Positions 20,360-33,345 of a stretch of 64,000 bases of DNA are shown here, in pieces. The notes beneath the pieces were generated by a model, which made no database searches, was not told the DNA's origin, and worked only from the letters and a program-made list of their open reading frames with translations. Made by a program: the position numbers and the translations under genes. Source of the stretch: Bryum argenteum. Lineage: Eukaryota > Streptophyta > Bryopsida > Bryales > Bryaceae. The DNA lies in the NCBI GenBank assembly GCA_037043015.1, contig CM073328.1, positions 14,667,495 through 14,731,494 of the forward strand. The letters run 5' to 3'. Every line of letters starts with the position of its first letter. Positions within the stretch are counted from its first letter, which is position 1.

Positions 20360-23300
20360 TCAATGTTGATAGTGTTGGATCAATGTGCATCCAATGTCCA
20401 AAATGTTTGGCATTTCGTTTTAAAAAAGAAAAAAATACCATTTGTTGTTACAATGGCAAAATTGCCAATGAACATGTTAATCACCCAATCGTCCATCCAA
20501 TGCTCAATGAGCTTTATATGGGCACTACACCTAAATCTCGAGAGTTTATTAAATATATTCAAAGTATAATCAAGCTTTTGCATTTACGAGTATGAGAAGT
20601 AAGTTTCAATCTAGCCAAGTTGAAGGTAGAGGGGTATATACTTTTCGTGTAAACGGAGAATTATGCCACCACATTGGAAATTTACAACCCGATTTAGACC
20701 AAGGTGCTAAATTTGCACAAATTTATTTCTTGGATGATGGTTTACAAACGAATCGTCGTATGGAGATTTTTGATGATCTTCATCGTGATACTCTTAATAA
20801 CATTCAAGAAGTTTTAGAATCCGTAAATGCATTAGTTCGAGGTTTTAAGTCTTCGCGTGATGTTCTTCAAAGGGGATCAAACATGGGACTTCGTATCTCC
20901 GGTGAAGTTCTTTCCGAGAACATCCCCGTCGATATAATCGCCAAGTAGTTCCGTTCTTTGCTATTGTTCTTGACGAACAAGACATGAATTTAGGTAGAGA
21001 TATTATTCTTCACCAACATGGTGGAAATTTACTACGAATAAAAGAAATTCACCCAAATAAGCACGACTTTATCCTATCCTTTGTTATTTCCGGAGGGACA
21101 ATGTGGATGGTCACCAACTTTTAAAGCAAATCTTTGGAGTGACTTTAAAGTCATATGTCCAATATTTGCTTCAAAAGCGACCGAATCTAATGTACTACAT
21201 AGGGTCGGTAGATTATTCCAAAGAATATGTGGTAGATCAATATTTACGTGTAGAACATGAAAATTTGTTATTCATTAGACAACATCAAAATGAACTTCGT
21301 GCAGAATGCTATCAGGGGATTGTAGATGCTTTGCAGGAGGACAATAGAGCACGCATTGGGCGTCGCATTGTCTTACCCGCAACATTTATTGGCTCCCCTC
21401 GATACATGCAAAAACTTTTTCATGATAGTATGGTTTTGGTTAGAGTTTTAGGAAAACCCGATTTGTTTGTGACAATGACGTGTAATCCGACCTGGCCTGA
21501 GATTCTTAATGAGCTTGAACCAAGTCAAAGTCCTCCAGATCGTCCAGATGTTGTTGTACGTGTTTTTGAACTTAAATTAAAAACTTTGATGGATGAGATT
21601 ACCAAGAAGAATGTCATGGGAGAGACAATTGCTTTTTGTTACACTATTGAGTTTCAAAAACGTGGTCTTCCTCATGCACACATTCTTCTTTGGTTAAAAG
21701 ACAAGGTCAATGACTCACACCTTATAGATAGAATAGTATGTCTTTGAGATTCCCGATTTAGATAGACAACCTCAATTGTATGCCGCTAGCTTGCCAAACA
21801 TATGATGCATGGACCTTGTGGTTTGGACAATCCCAATTGTCCATGCATGGAAGACAATAGTAGATGTACAAAAACTATCCTATGCAAGTTCGAGATACTA
21901 CCGAGGTAGATGGTGATGGTCATGTTTTATACCGTCGTCGAAACCAAGGTCGATATGTCGAGAAACGTGTACATGGACAAATTGTTCGCTTAGACAATCG
22001 ATGGGTTGTACCATACAATCCATATTTGATAGGTCGATTTAATTGTCACATTAATGTGGAAATTTGTAGTTCGGTAAAAACAATCAAATACCTCCACAAG
22101 TATATTTTTTTTTAAGGTCCGGATCGTGGTGTTGTAGAAACAGATGAAGTTGTAGATGAGATTAAAGATTTCTTGGAAGGTCGTTATGTGGCTGCCCAAG
22201 AAGCATGTTGGAGACTTTTTGGTTTTGAAACTAACAATAAGAGTCATAGTATTTGTCGTTTACCCGTTCACCTTCCCCGGTCAACAATATGTTACTTTTG
22301 AGGAGGCAACATCTTTGCAAACGGTGATTGATCAAAATGCTGAGACTAAACTCACTAAGTTTTTTGAGCTCAATCGCCACATTCGTGCCTTGATTGCTTC
22401 TGGCAATCAAGGCAATCATATGCTTCTTCGTTACATGGATCTTCCACTCCATTACAAGTGGGATGTGAAGAAAAACATGTGGGAAAGAAGACTACGTAAT
22501 ATTAAAGTTTTTGGTAGGATAAATATGGTTCCCATGGGTACCGAAGTATTTTACTTACGTTTGTTGTTGACTCATGTTGAGGCACCAACTTCATTTGATG
22601 ACCTACTTTGTTTTAATGGTATTGTGCATTTAACGTACAAAGCCGCTTGTATTGCAAGAGGACTTTTACATGATGATATTGAGTGGGAAAATTGTCTACA
22701 AGAGGCAACTCTCATTGCGTTGCCTAAGCAAATTCGGCGGTTGTTTGCAACACTTCTTGTGTTTGGACAACCACTAGATCCTCTTAGTTTATTAAGGAGT
22801 CATCTTGATGCTATGTCTGATGATTGGCGCAATGATCAAAATCGCTATTGCAAAGCGATTTTGTCCATTGAAGAATATTTGTCATCATCAGATAAACATC
22901 TTACTGATTTTTTAATATCGAAGAATTGAATGAGTTTGGTTATCCAAACATTGTTGATGTTGGTAGTGATACCAATGACAATATTGATTTTGATAACCAA
23001 AACATTACTTTTCTAGAAGAGGATGTAGGTAGACTCAACGAAGAACAAAACATTGTTTTTAATGCAAAGGACCTCTGCTGTTTTAAATTCTGATTCTTCA
23101 AATAGGCTTTTCTTTTTAGATGGTCCTGGTGCTACAGGTAAGACTTTTTTGTATAACACCATATTAGGTTATCTTCGTGGTCGTAATGTCAAGTGTATGG
23201 CAATGGCAACAAATGGAATTGCCGCATGCCTTTTGAATGAAGGGCGAACGGCACATTCATCTCTTGCTATTCCTTTACAGTTGCACGATGCATCAATTTG

Positions 23301-24377
23301 CAACATTAGTGCCCAATCTACATTAAGTCAAAGCTTACGTGAAGTACAATTGATTGTACTTGATGAAGCTTGTGCTGGACATCGTTTTATGTATGAAGCT
23401 ATAGATAGATCTTTGCGAGATATACGCGGTATAGACAGTCCAAATGGTGGTGTTGTAGTTTTATATGGTGGTGATTTTCGCCAAACTTTGCCTGTAGTTG
23501 TACGTGGAGGTCGCAAGCAAACTGTTGAGGCTTGCTTGCGACATTCATATTTATTTCCACTGATGCAACATTTTCATCTGACCACTAACATGCGTTTGCA
23601 AAGTCAACCGGACTTTCAACGATTTTTGCTAGATATTGGTGAAGGCAAAACCGGTCCAAAGGTAGATTTACCGCCCGAATTAGTTGCTCCTGGAAATTCT
23701 TTAGATGGTCTCATTGATGCTATTTTTGATGATCCGGTTGATTTTTCTGAACGTGTCATTTTGGTCGCTTTTGAAATGATGATGCTCAAGAAATCAACCG
23801 AAAAATTACCGATCGTTTACCCGGTGATGTGCATCAATGTTTTAGTGCTGACTTTGTTCACGAGAATGATGAACATGCTCATCATTATCCCGTAGAGTTT
23901 TTGAATTCTTTACAATTGAGCGGTTTGCCTCCTCACCAATTAGATCTTAAATGTGGTCAATATTTGATGTTGCTAAGGAACTTGAATCCAGCAAAAGGTT
24001 TGTGCAATGGTAGTCGTTTGCGTCTTTTGCAAGTGTCTTCCAGTGTGTTGTTGTGCAAAATTGTAGAAGGACGCTATCGTAGCCAAGAGGTGTTGATTCC
24101 TAGAATCACCCATCATTGCAATGATAGCCGCTTGCCATTCACACTTTGCCGGAAACAATTTCCTGTCACTGGTGCTTTTGCCATGACAATTAACAAATCG
24201 CAGGGCCAATCATATGATAGAGTCGGCATTTATCTTCGTAATGAAGTATTTAGCCATGGTCAATTATATGTGGCATTGTCTCGTGGTAGACATCCTGCAA
24301 ACATTAAGGTTGCCAATGACAACAATGAAGCCGTGAGAACGGTGAAAAATGTTGTTTATCATGAGGTTTTTACATGA
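20360..24377 (+). pseudogene. Helitron Rep/PIF1-like helicase, frameshifted
   Basis: The encoded protein would nick, transfer and unwind DNA for rolling-circle transposition. Pieces occur in family order: an N-terminal Cys-containing region ('CIQCPKCLAFRFKKE'), the Helitron-like N domain with 'GVYTFRVNGELCHHIG', the HUH nuclease motif 'QKRGLPHAHILLWL', and the tyrosine motif region 'KYLHKYIF'. A PIF1-type helicase follows, with Walker A 'GPGATGKTFLYN', 'LDEACAGH', 'GDFRQTLPVV' and the C-terminal 'NKSQGQSYDRVGIYL'. At least five frame changes or stops (near 20595, 20948, 21747, 22115, 22929 and 23850) break it, so it cannot encode one product. Intact plant copies are usually over 1,300 residues; the pieces sum to roughly that. 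Confidence 0.9.
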
Positions 24378-25917
24378 CATTGTCATGTATAATATATTAT
24401 TAATTCCTCTTAATTTTTACACCTGAAACAAGTGGATGGAAAAGTTAAGAGTTTGTTTCAAACTCTGCATGTTTAGGGTTCATGCACGCTTCGGCGACGT
24501 CCCCTTCCATCCAATTGTATTCTTTTGGTGTTTATCATTATCATGTTATTGTTTCAAATTGTTTCAAATGAGACATCTTACAAGTTGTGTAAATGAAGAT
24601 TGCTATACATAACCGGTCAAGAACCACAATTGACATGTAACACACAAAAAACATGCATAAAAACACATGTGATGAACATATTCTCAAGCCTTCAAAGTTT
24701 AGACTCTAAATTCTTCTTTTTGAAGACGCTATAAAATGTCGATTTTTGAAAAAAATTGTCACAATCTTTTTTCTATTCTTCAAGATGAAAATGCACCTAA
24801 TAAATTCAAATCCAAAGTCAGAATTCAAAAAAAATATGTATTTTGGGAGATAATAACTCACTGTTAAATTAATTCTGCTCAAAATACAGTTTCATCCACA
24901 CTGGATGAAAATATGTGCAATAGATGAAAAATCGCGAAGGGATGACAAATCTCACAGTGGATGAAAATCGCGCATTGAATGGAAAAAATGTTGGGATGCA
25001 ATGGATGAAAAATAGGTTATGGATGAAAGTTGTTGCAACCTCGCTCCCCACTTCAATTCTTTTACCACTCACATTTTGCTCAAAAATGATCGAAATGAAG
25101 CGCCGTTTGTTGCATCATACTTGAAAATGTTAAGATTTTGTTTCAGGAATGTCTGCTTCGGTCATATTGCATTCTTTTGGTGTTCAATTATATTGTCTCC
25201 CATGAAGCAATGTATCATTCAATTGAAAAAAGTTATACTTTTGAATTTACAATTCAATGAATGTATATTTTCCAATGCAAACATTCTTTTGTTACCTTCT
25301 TTATTTTTTTACTTTCCTTTTGTGTAATATAAAAACCACATTAAAATGGTTGGACTAATGCGTTGCAACGCAAGCGCCAACCGCTAGTAATAATAAAAAA
25401 AATAGCAAGTAGCATGTGAGGTGGCATGTGAGTTGTCGCATATGGCATCCACCCAAATCCTGTCTCACATAAGCAAGTCTCCCTCCCCTTTACCCATAAA
25501 AGCAATCCCCCTTCCCCTCTTATCCATTGCCCTTTTTAACATTTTGTAAGCATGTGAACAGTGGAGAGTGAGGGGAGGAATCATGGGTGACCCTCAAACC
25601 CTTTCTGCCCCTCTGTCAAATTTCAAGATTTCCATTTTCAAGCTGTTGCCCAATCAATGGCCAAACTCACACTTGATTGGCTCTAGATCCTGCCCACAAG
25701 CTGCCCAAGTCCAAATCTTTGCCCTGTTTGTGTTTGAAGCTTAGTAGAAAAAATTCTATGAATTCAAATGAGGTTTTGTAAATTGGATGTAGTTCTCAAC
25801 TCACCAAACTCCTAGTAAAAAAAAAATACTTTGCAAAAAGTTACTTTTTTTACCCACTGGAGCCCCTCAAAAATTGGCATCGACCAGAATATGGTCGATT
25901 GGGCTTTTAGGGGTTAA

Positions 25918-26884
25918 TGCCATTATCAGCGGCAGCCAAAACAATGAAGAATTTATGGTCAAACCCTTGAAATAGTTTCGGGCCCGTAACTCCCTCAAAA
26001 AAAATAGATGTATTCGTTTTTTATTTCGCTCTAACAAGTTGTGCCTCTGGCGGAGGTACGGCTCCTTAGAGCATCTCCACCCATACTCGCTAAAGGTGAC
26101 TCGCAAAAAATGCTCATCTATATTTGAAGAGCCCTTGAAATCACACTCCCCCACCCTTAAAGGCCCCTCAAGCACCAAAAGTGCATGTAAAATAGTCAAT
26201 GCACCAATTGCAAGTAGAATGTAAGATTTAGTCAATTAAACTTAGATTTGGAGGGCCATTTCTTGACGCGCCATAGTAGAGAGCCACAAGACATTTTTGA
26301 AGGGCCCTTAGCATTTCTCATCCACTTATTGCGTGTGTAGACACTTGGCGAGTAAGGTACAAACAGACCCAAAACCGACAGGCGACCAATAACCAATCAA
26401 GCCCAATTCCTAGATTTTGAAAGTACAGATGTACCTCATTTGTATATTTGAGCATGTATTCGGCTTTAGGTTCCAAGCAACTTTTCACTTTAAATAATTA
26501 TAACTATTTGAATAATGCAAATAAAATCACAAAACTTTTTGCATTCAACAAGAACATTATGTTTGCACACATGAAAATTCTATAAAATATATATATACCT
26601 TAATATCATGTGCTAAAATCCTTAAGTTGTCGGTTATAGGTCTGTCTACCTTAGCGGTGCAGATGCTCTTATACTTTCTAGAGACTTCGGGGACACCTCC
26701 AATTCAGCGGAATGTAGTACTCCTGAAATTCAGTAAAAATTTGATGCCCGGAATAGTGATGCCCGGAATAGTGCCTGACGACTTCGACGAGTCTGACACA
26801 CCTTCGCTGGAGCATCTAAGTTTAATATTCCTATCTTTCAACATGTGAGAATCGCTTTATGTGAGAAGTCAAGGTCATCAAATC
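25918..26884. other. Unassigned AT-rich stretch
   Basis: No recognisable gene. It includes 'gcatctccacccatactcgc' and short open frames without family character. A possible decayed element is suggested by 'gcatctcc...ggagcatctaag' near 26071 and 26810, but the ends are not convincing. Confidence 0.35.
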
Positions 26885-26888
26885 TTAA

Positions 26889-27250
26889 CCCTTAAACGCC
26901 CAAGGTGACCCGAGGGGTCACCTTCCAACAGAATCTTCTCTGTAGCTCTCACTGTATTCAACTTTTCTCTTATATTTTGATGTCAAACTGGTCACCTTCT
27001 TGTGATGCATTCAAAAAGTGAAATTTTACAATTCAAATCACAATTCGTATGGGTGATTTTGTGCTTTGAAAGGATTGTGGTAGCGAGGTTGGAGTTGTAC
27101 ATAACCTTGTAGGAGGTTGCAAGCTCATCATTGATTGGTGCATTCATGATGCCCTTGTTCAAAAAGTGCACTATTCATGATGCCCAAGTCCAAAAGATGT
27201 TGTGATCCAATTTTGGGCTGCCCGTTTCACACCCCATGGGCGTTTAAGGG
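26889..27250. mobile_element. TTAA-flanked ~362-bp element
   Basis: Ends 'cccttaaacgcccaagg' and 'catgggcgtttaaggg', with TTAA on both sides (26885-26888 and 27251-27254). The interior shares 'tggacttgggcatcatgaat' in inverse and 'ggattgtggtag' with 7045-7405 and 17528-17888. Non-coding. Confidence 0.9.
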
Positions 27251-27796
27251 TTAACACCAGTTCACCCAAATTTTAGGCCTAAATGGGTTCAATAGATTGC
27301 TCCTACATTGTTTTTTTTTTTAAAGGAATATATTTTTTAACACTTGAGAAAAATATAATCGTGAACATTAGAAAGTACAAAACTGCTCCTACTTTGATTC
27401 ATGATTGTATTTGTCTTGTTTGATAAATACGTGGATTGTTTCAAAAAAGTACAATGAAGTGGACTACTTAATAATGGCTCAAGTTTCAAAGTATGAAACT
27501 TGTAATGCAATTCATTTCGTTAGCAGTTTTTTAGAATTGTGAAAGTAAGTGGAAGACTAGATCAAGGAAAATCATTAATATGAACTTTTCTACATTTTTT
27601 TATAATTTTTTAAGGTGGACACATTAGTGTTTCTAAAGTGGTGCCCTAACATGACACCCTATATACTTCACTAATTGTTCCTAAAAAATTGGAGTAATCT
27701 TCTTTAGCCTTGGAATTATTGGATGCAGGCCTGTAATCTACCCTAGCAATAAAGTTTACTCTCCTCTGAAGAGAAAAATATAAAATAAAAGAAAAG

Positions 27797-27798
<2 letters not shown>

Positions 27799-27848
<50 letters not shown>
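27799..27848. repeat. (AT)n microsatellite
   Basis: About 50 bp of uninterrupted AT dinucleotides. Confidence 0.95.
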
Positions 27849-27852
<4 letters not shown>

Positions 27853-28272
27853 GTACACGATAATAAATAAATAAATTGGACTACCCTACCCCGTGGTCAA
27901 TTTCAACATAAATTAATCCAAATCAGAAATGTTGGATGTTTTGGAACATTATATGTTGGGATTTGTTGAAAGTGCATAAATCATAAAGCATTACTGCTCA
28001 ATTTTTGAAAATTTTATATGATTGTTTGAAATTGCAAGAATGAATTTTTTGTGGTAAAGCGTAGTTATCTCCATGTTGGATATGGTGGGCTTTACAGCTG
28101 TCTCCATCATCCCCAGAATTTGGAACCCTACCCCCAAAAATGTAAAAACTGCGAGATAAATATGGTGGCCTAGTTCAAAAGTAAAAAGTATTTCAATCCC
28201 TATTGCCAAAACCACAAGAGGGGTAAAAATGATCCATGTTACTCAGTGGAGTGTCAAAACCGACCACTATAT

Positions 28273-29564
28273 CCCTTAAACGCCCATGGGGTGTGAAACG
28301 GGCAGCCCAAAATTGGATCACAGCATCTTTTGGACTTGGGCATCATGAATAGTGCACTTTTTGAACTTGGGCATTGTGAATGAACCAATCAATGATGAGC
28401 TTGCAACCTCCTACAAGGTTATGTACCACCCCAACCTCGCTACCACAATCCTTTCAAAGCACAAAATCACTCATTCAAATTGTGATTCGAATTGTAAAAT
28501 TTCACTTTTTGAATGCATCACAAGAAGGTGACCAGTTTCACATTAAAATATAAGAGAAAAGTTGAATACAGTGAGAGCTACAGAGAAGATTCTGTTGGAA
28601 GGTGACCCCTCGGGTCACCTTGGGCGTTTAACCCCTAAAAATCCAGGAAAGCCGATTCGGTTTTCTGAGATTTCGGGCAGCTCATTTTAAGCATTTAAAC
28701 TGATATTTTTGCCTAAGATTTTTATTGGGTGCTCCACATGCAGTAATGTGTATGTGGTAAAATTTTCAAAGTCAAATTTTAATTTTATAACCTTCATCTA
28801 GAAATTTTAGGTTTCAAGTCCAAATCGGGCAGTTTAAAATAATTTTTTTTAATTTTTTTTTTTTAGAAATATGTTCATTACCAAATTACTATTCAAATTC
28901 CAAAGTGCTCGAAGTCAAAAAGTTTACCAATTTTACAAGGGCAGCCTCCAAAACTTTCAAAAACAATCTTCACAATTTCTAGTAATTTTACAATTTTTTC
29001 TTTCAAAAATTGCCAAAATTCGAGATTTTGGATTTTTTCCAAGATTTTTTTTTTCAAAATTCACATTATCATAAATGCACCTTCTCACCGTCGAGATTTT
29101 TCTCAAACTAAATATATCATACGTGGTGCTTGTTTTACTATATGGTTGTTTTTAGACCTTCTTTCATAAAATATTTTACATTAAGGTCAAAAAGTGGAAT
29201 TGGTCTCTAAAATTTTGCATGAGCATAACCAACTTGAATACCTACATGAAAAAAATGAGGGAAAAATATTTGGAATAACAATCATCAAGTTGCCCTTGGC
29301 ACCATTTAGACAATGCCTCTCACGCAGTGGCAAAAAAAAAGTGTTGGTCAAACTTTGATTGTTATGATCTCACAAATGAAAAACATCCAACGGTTGAAAT
29401 TTTGACCAGTCCTTTGTATACAAGTTAGGTACAAGATCTTACGGTTCAAAGTCTAAAACCAGAAAAAAAAGTTTCTCCATTTCCCCATCTCCCAACGAAG
29501 GTGAAAAATGGCAGTTTTTGGTTCTGGAGGTCGAGGAAACCCCTGGATTTTTAGGGGTTAAGGG
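28273..29564. mobile_element. Small TTAA-family element split by a larger one (ATAT flanks)
   Basis: The body at 28273-28631 begins 'cccttaaacgcccatgggg' and runs to 'ttgggcgtTTAA'. A 926-bp element then intervenes, and the last three bases GGG reappear at 29562-29564. Outside the ends the flanks are ATAT (28269-28272) and ATAT (29565-29568) instead of TTAA. The two parts give a complete ~362-bp family member. Confidence 0.85.
28632..29557. mobile_element. 926-bp TTAA element nested in a terminal repeat
   Basis: Perfect 16-bp ends 'cccctaaaaatccagg' and inverse, with TTAA at 28628-28631 and 29558-29561. It sits exactly in the TTAA that forms part of the sister element's right terminal repeat. 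The interior contains 'atgttcattaccaaattact' and 'gggcagcctccaaa', shared with 62056-62498. Short open frames only; no transposase recognised. Confidence 0.9.
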
Positions 29565-30218
29565 ATATACGGTAGTTAGCTATTATGAACCTACAGTATG
29601 TGCTTTAAGGCCTGTTGAGTCATTATTGGTATTGCGTCAATTTCAAGCAGTCTTGCTTTTAGAATATAATAGAAACTTCACATACTGTAGTAAGGGCCAA
29701 CTACCCCATACGTAAAGCCCTTAAACTAGCATAGGGTGGTGGGAGAAGAGGAATGTAGTTTCCCCAAGAATGAAACATGAGGTCATTGATCGACCCCGTG
29801 CAATCAACCACGATCACAATAAAATCACCTGCTATCCACACCCACGTGCAACAAGACCAAAAAATTAAAGTTAAATACAAAATAAACAAATAAATAAAAT
29901 ATGGAACCAATTTGTTATCTTATATTTCCTCTAAATTTGATGTTGACTTCCCGACACGGGGAAAAGGTCAGAAAAGAAACAATTATATTAGATGGTGTTT
30001 GCTGCATTGCCATTCTGGATTTTTAGGATCCAGCCAGCAACTTCGTGAAAAAGTTAAATTTCAACAGTAATTGCAAGCTGTGTATCGATCATATCGGAGA
30101 TTATAATATATTATGCAGAATATATGGTATACCAGATTCACTCCACAAGAGTTGTTAAATAGTGTTATAAACGCCAATTGTCACACGTCCCCACGTTGTT
30201 ACAACAGTAATTGTCAAA

Positions 30219-30317
30219 GATAGATAGATAGAAACTCCGGTCCTTTCTAAGGGGCCGGCGTGAATGAAGTGTCCATTCGTGATGCTATTATCCCGATGGC
30301 AACCAGACAAGGGGAAT
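30219..30317 (-). mobile_element. 5'-truncated SINE with 13-bp duplication
   Basis: The (GATA)n-type tail and ~90 bp of the 3' region of the SINE at 59003-59364 ('ccggcgtgaatgaagtgtcc') are flanked by the exact duplication agtaattgtcaaa at 30206-30218 and 30318-30330. Truncation at the 5' side is typical of target-primed reverse transcription. Confidence 0.85.
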
Positions 30318-30779
30318 AGTAATTGTCAAACCATAATATTGAATGTGAGAGCATGCATAAATTTCTTGCAAGTGAGAGAATTTATTGAAAGTGGTGTAAT
30401 TGGTTGTTTAAAAAAAAGACAAGAAACATTGATTGCAATGGCGGCCTAAAGTGAAAGTTAATCTTAAGAGAGTTGAGAAATAGTGTCTCTACTAAAAGTT
30501 ACCCGTTACACTAATCTCTATTGAACACAAATTAACAACTCTTGTGTATGAAATGGTGGCCCTCCCCCTCACTCTGGTTCACAATGTATTTATGCCTAAT
30601 TAATGAATACATTAATTTTTTCAAAAAATAATTAAATGATGGTCTTCCTAGTCAACTTGATTTTAGGGACTATTTTAGGGACTATTCATCCCGGATGTAT
30701 TTCTTTTTAGAAAATTTGCTGATAATGGTTTGTTCAACTTTGAAAGGCATCTATAAGCCATCATTTTTATGGCTCCAAA

Positions 30780-30970
30780 TCTGTATGAAGTTGAAGAGAG
30801 TATTCATTCACCCTATCCTTGGATGTATGCTCGGAGGTCATCAAACTAATGTCATCATACCAATGATAAGACTACTAACCCTCTCAAGATGAAGTTGAAG
30901 TCAGTGTTCATTCAACCTATTCTTGAATGTATGCTCGGAGGTCATCATACCAATGACAAGATTATTAATC
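30780..30970. repeat. ~100-bp direct duplication
   Basis: Two consecutive copies share 'tgtatgctcggaggtcatca' and 'taccaatgataag/acaag'. No coding role is apparent. Confidence 0.65.
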
Positions 30971-31004
30971 CCTCTCATATTAACTAAACCGAATACATTA
31001 GTTC

Positions 31005-31207
31005 CTAACTAAGCATTAGTGCCTAAAAGATACTTGACACGGTATCCCCCTAAAGAGGTTTGAGGTGCCTATACAATAAGGTGAAGGGACTTCACTTTGG
31101 GTGTATTATGGTAATGAGCACTATGCTCGCATGGGGAATTGAACTCACAACCTCCTCATTAGAGACCACAAGGTCTAACTACTGAATTGAGGCTTGTGGT
31201 GCCTTTC
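31005..31207 (-). mobile_element. Diverged SINE, tRNA-related head
   Basis: On the minus strand it starts 'ggcaccacaagcc'. An A-box-like 'tcagtagttagacc' and a B-box-like 'gtgagttcaattcccc' follow at tRNA-like spacing. It matches the head of the SINE at 59003-59364 but has no tail. Confidence 0.65.
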
Positions 31208-31581
31208 AACTACTGCAGCCTACACTAATCAAAATTATTGATGTATTTATCTTAAAATCGGTATTTATTTGCTCTCTTCATGCACTGTCTAGTAGAAAAT
31301 AGCAAAAAATGACAATTGAGATGACGACAATTGTTAAAGGGTGCATAGAAAGTGTTTCAAATGACAAACAAGCTCTTATCATTCGCATCAAGTGTTTATC
31401 AACATCCTTGTCATTTGTATCAACCCATCATCCAATCATGATAGTATTGTAGGCGGAAGAGGTGGTCTTAGCAATTTGGACATTTGTCACAAACATCGTC
31501 ATTTTGGATATTGAAGTCACATCATGTCATAAGACACTTCACAAACAAATTAAAAATTTATTTAAAAAAATAAAAATAAAA

Positions 31582-31616
<35 letters not shown>

Positions 31617-32592
31617 GGGCCCATTTCTAGAAGTGATGGCTTTATTTTTCTTTTAAGAGCATATAAATCAATTAAAAAAATTATTTAGCGTTAATTGTAA
31701 CATCACAACAACCTTCCATATGACAGTACTTAAGACGTAATTGTCTTTGTATTAAGAGAGAGAGAGAGAGCCAAATAATTTCTATTGAGCTTAAGACATA
31801 TGAAGCAAGACTCCTCAAAGTGAGGTCATACCTAGCTTAAAATCCACTACGGAAAGTTTTACACATGAAGTCGAGGTCAACAAATCTCCAAGCTAATTCA
31901 TTCATATTTTGAGCTTAATTGGCTCAATGGGCAACTTGGAGAACACATTGAAAGATTGTTAAAGTGAGAGCTAATTCTCCATGTGGAAAGCCCTTGAGAC
32001 TATTTTGTAATAAAAAATAAAAGCCATAGAGCCAATTTGTACATTGCCTACATTCCATCCTCTTGATTTTCCACAAAAAAATTACGTGACATAATACTTT
32101 AGTAATAAAATCAATGCCCCAAAGTCATGAATTTGCCTTCCACTTTTTATCTCCCAATTTATGAAACACACATTGTGCTATAACTTGTTATGTACACATA
32201 GAAATAAAAATTTTTAAAGTTAGCCTTGACTCCATGTGATGCCCTTGGAGTCAATTTTGAGATATGAACCATAAGAGAAATTTACTATGAATTACCCATC
32301 AATGGCTTGGCCCCTTGTGAAAAGTGACCTTCAAATACTTACATAGATTTATAGAGCTCCTCCAAGGTTAATTTTCATTCTCATGATATTCATCTGAATT
32401 TTAGACCCTAAATTTGTGCCGAAACGCCATGGCCTTACGAGTAACTCAATGGTACAACAACTCACTATTTCTTCTTATTTATTAAAAAGTATGATTGTAC
32501 ACAACACCATTCTAGGCCCAGGTTTGGAACTTATAATTTACTTATAGTTCTAGAAAAACCTTTCTTATTAGAGAGCTATACTTGTATATATA
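31208..32592. other. AT-rich intergenic DNA
   Basis: No gene recognised. Contains an (AT)n run at about 31581-31608 and a short (GA)n run at about 31757-31772. Confidence 0.45.
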
Positions 32593-32594
32593 TA

Positions 32595-32696
32595 CTCTCT
32601 TTGTCCCATAGTGACAGATCGAGAGGTTCTCTCAAATTTACCTCTAGAGGTAGATTTGAGAGAACCTTGCAATATGACATTATGGGACATATTGAG
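32595..32696. mobile_element. Stowaway-like MITE
   Basis: A 102-bp hairpin with TA on each side (32593-32594 and 32697-32698). The ends 'ctctctttgtcccatagtg' and inverse resemble the Stowaway consensus 'ctccctccgtccc'. The whole element folds on itself around 'cctctagagg'. Mobilised in other plants by Tc1/mariner transposases. Confidence 0.85.
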
Positions 32697-32850
32697 TATT
32701 TAGTATCACTTATTAGGCAATCAATTTAGAAGACATGCATTAGATTTATCATGCACAACAACTCCATACAATATCAACAACACAACTTCTTTTGAGTATA
32801 TATTGCAATATTGGGCTATTTAATATTTCTAGAAATCTTAAACATATTAA

Positions 32851-33090
32851 CCCCTAAAGGTTCTTGATGAAAATTGCAAAAATGGACATTCCCTTACTTC
32901 AGGCCTAAAAACTCTCAATCTAAGAACTATTTGGAAGATCCAACCGTAGGATCTTGAATTTAACTTAACCTTCCACTCACTTGCCAAAATTGAACCGTTG
33001 ATTCTACTTCATTTGTGAGATTATAATGGTCAAAGTTGACTGAATTTTGGACTCCATGAAGCAGTTTTTGCTTTCCTGGACTTTTAGGGG
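32851..33090. mobile_element. 240-bp TTAA-flanked element
   Basis: Ends 'cccctaaagg' and 'cttttagggg', with TTAA on both sides (32847-32850 and 33091-33094). The interior has 'gatccaaccgtaggatcttg', a phrase shared with the elements at 18479 and 33346. Confidence 0.7.
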
Positions 33091-33345
33091 TTAAAGGTCT
33101 ACAAATTATCAATGGGCTTTGAATGGGTTGAGATGTCAAGAACTTACAATTTCTTCTTAAATTTGAAAATTAAATGAGGGTGTTGGGCCTTTTGGAGAGA
33201 AGGGGGATAATTTGCGCTTTATTTTTTTTCAAATATTGGCAAGATTCTATATCTAAGAGAATGTAAGAAAGTGGATGGGGAATTTATGGCTTAACCTGGA
33301 AATTGTGGTATTCATACCGAAGTCTTAGAAAGTTATAAGTTTAAC

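Larger units (their letters stand above)
18999..25387 (+). mobile_element. Helitron rolling-circle transposon, decayed
   Basis: The 5' end is proposed at 'TCATACTACTAAAATC', preceded by A. The 3' end is the palindrome 'tgcgttgcaacgca' followed by 'agcgccaaccgCTAG', then host T. This matches plant Helitron ends: TC at 5', a subterminal hairpin and CTRR at 3', and insertion between A and T. The element carries a Rep/helicase gene with several frame breaks, a TTTTAC microsatellite and a GC-rich hairpin. The 3' end is firm; the 5' end is an inference from pattern. Confidence 0.8.
18479..25913. mobile_element. TTAA-flanked element interrupted by a Helitron
   Basis: The left end 'cccctaaaagcccaa' at 18479 is matched by its exact 15-base inverse ending at 25913. 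TTAA flanks both sides (18475-18478 and 25914-25917). Removing the Helitron at 18999-25387 leaves about 1,046 bp, comparable to the 926-928-bp elements elsewhere in the window. The right part also contains 'ctgcccaagtccaaa', a phrase shared with the small TTAA family. No transposase is visible. Confidence 0.65.

Noticed and set aside
24377-25380. A second gene in the Helitron tail
   Set aside because: Only short frames with repeated 'atggatgaaa' phrases. The segment is the non-coding 3' region before the hairpin and CTAG end.
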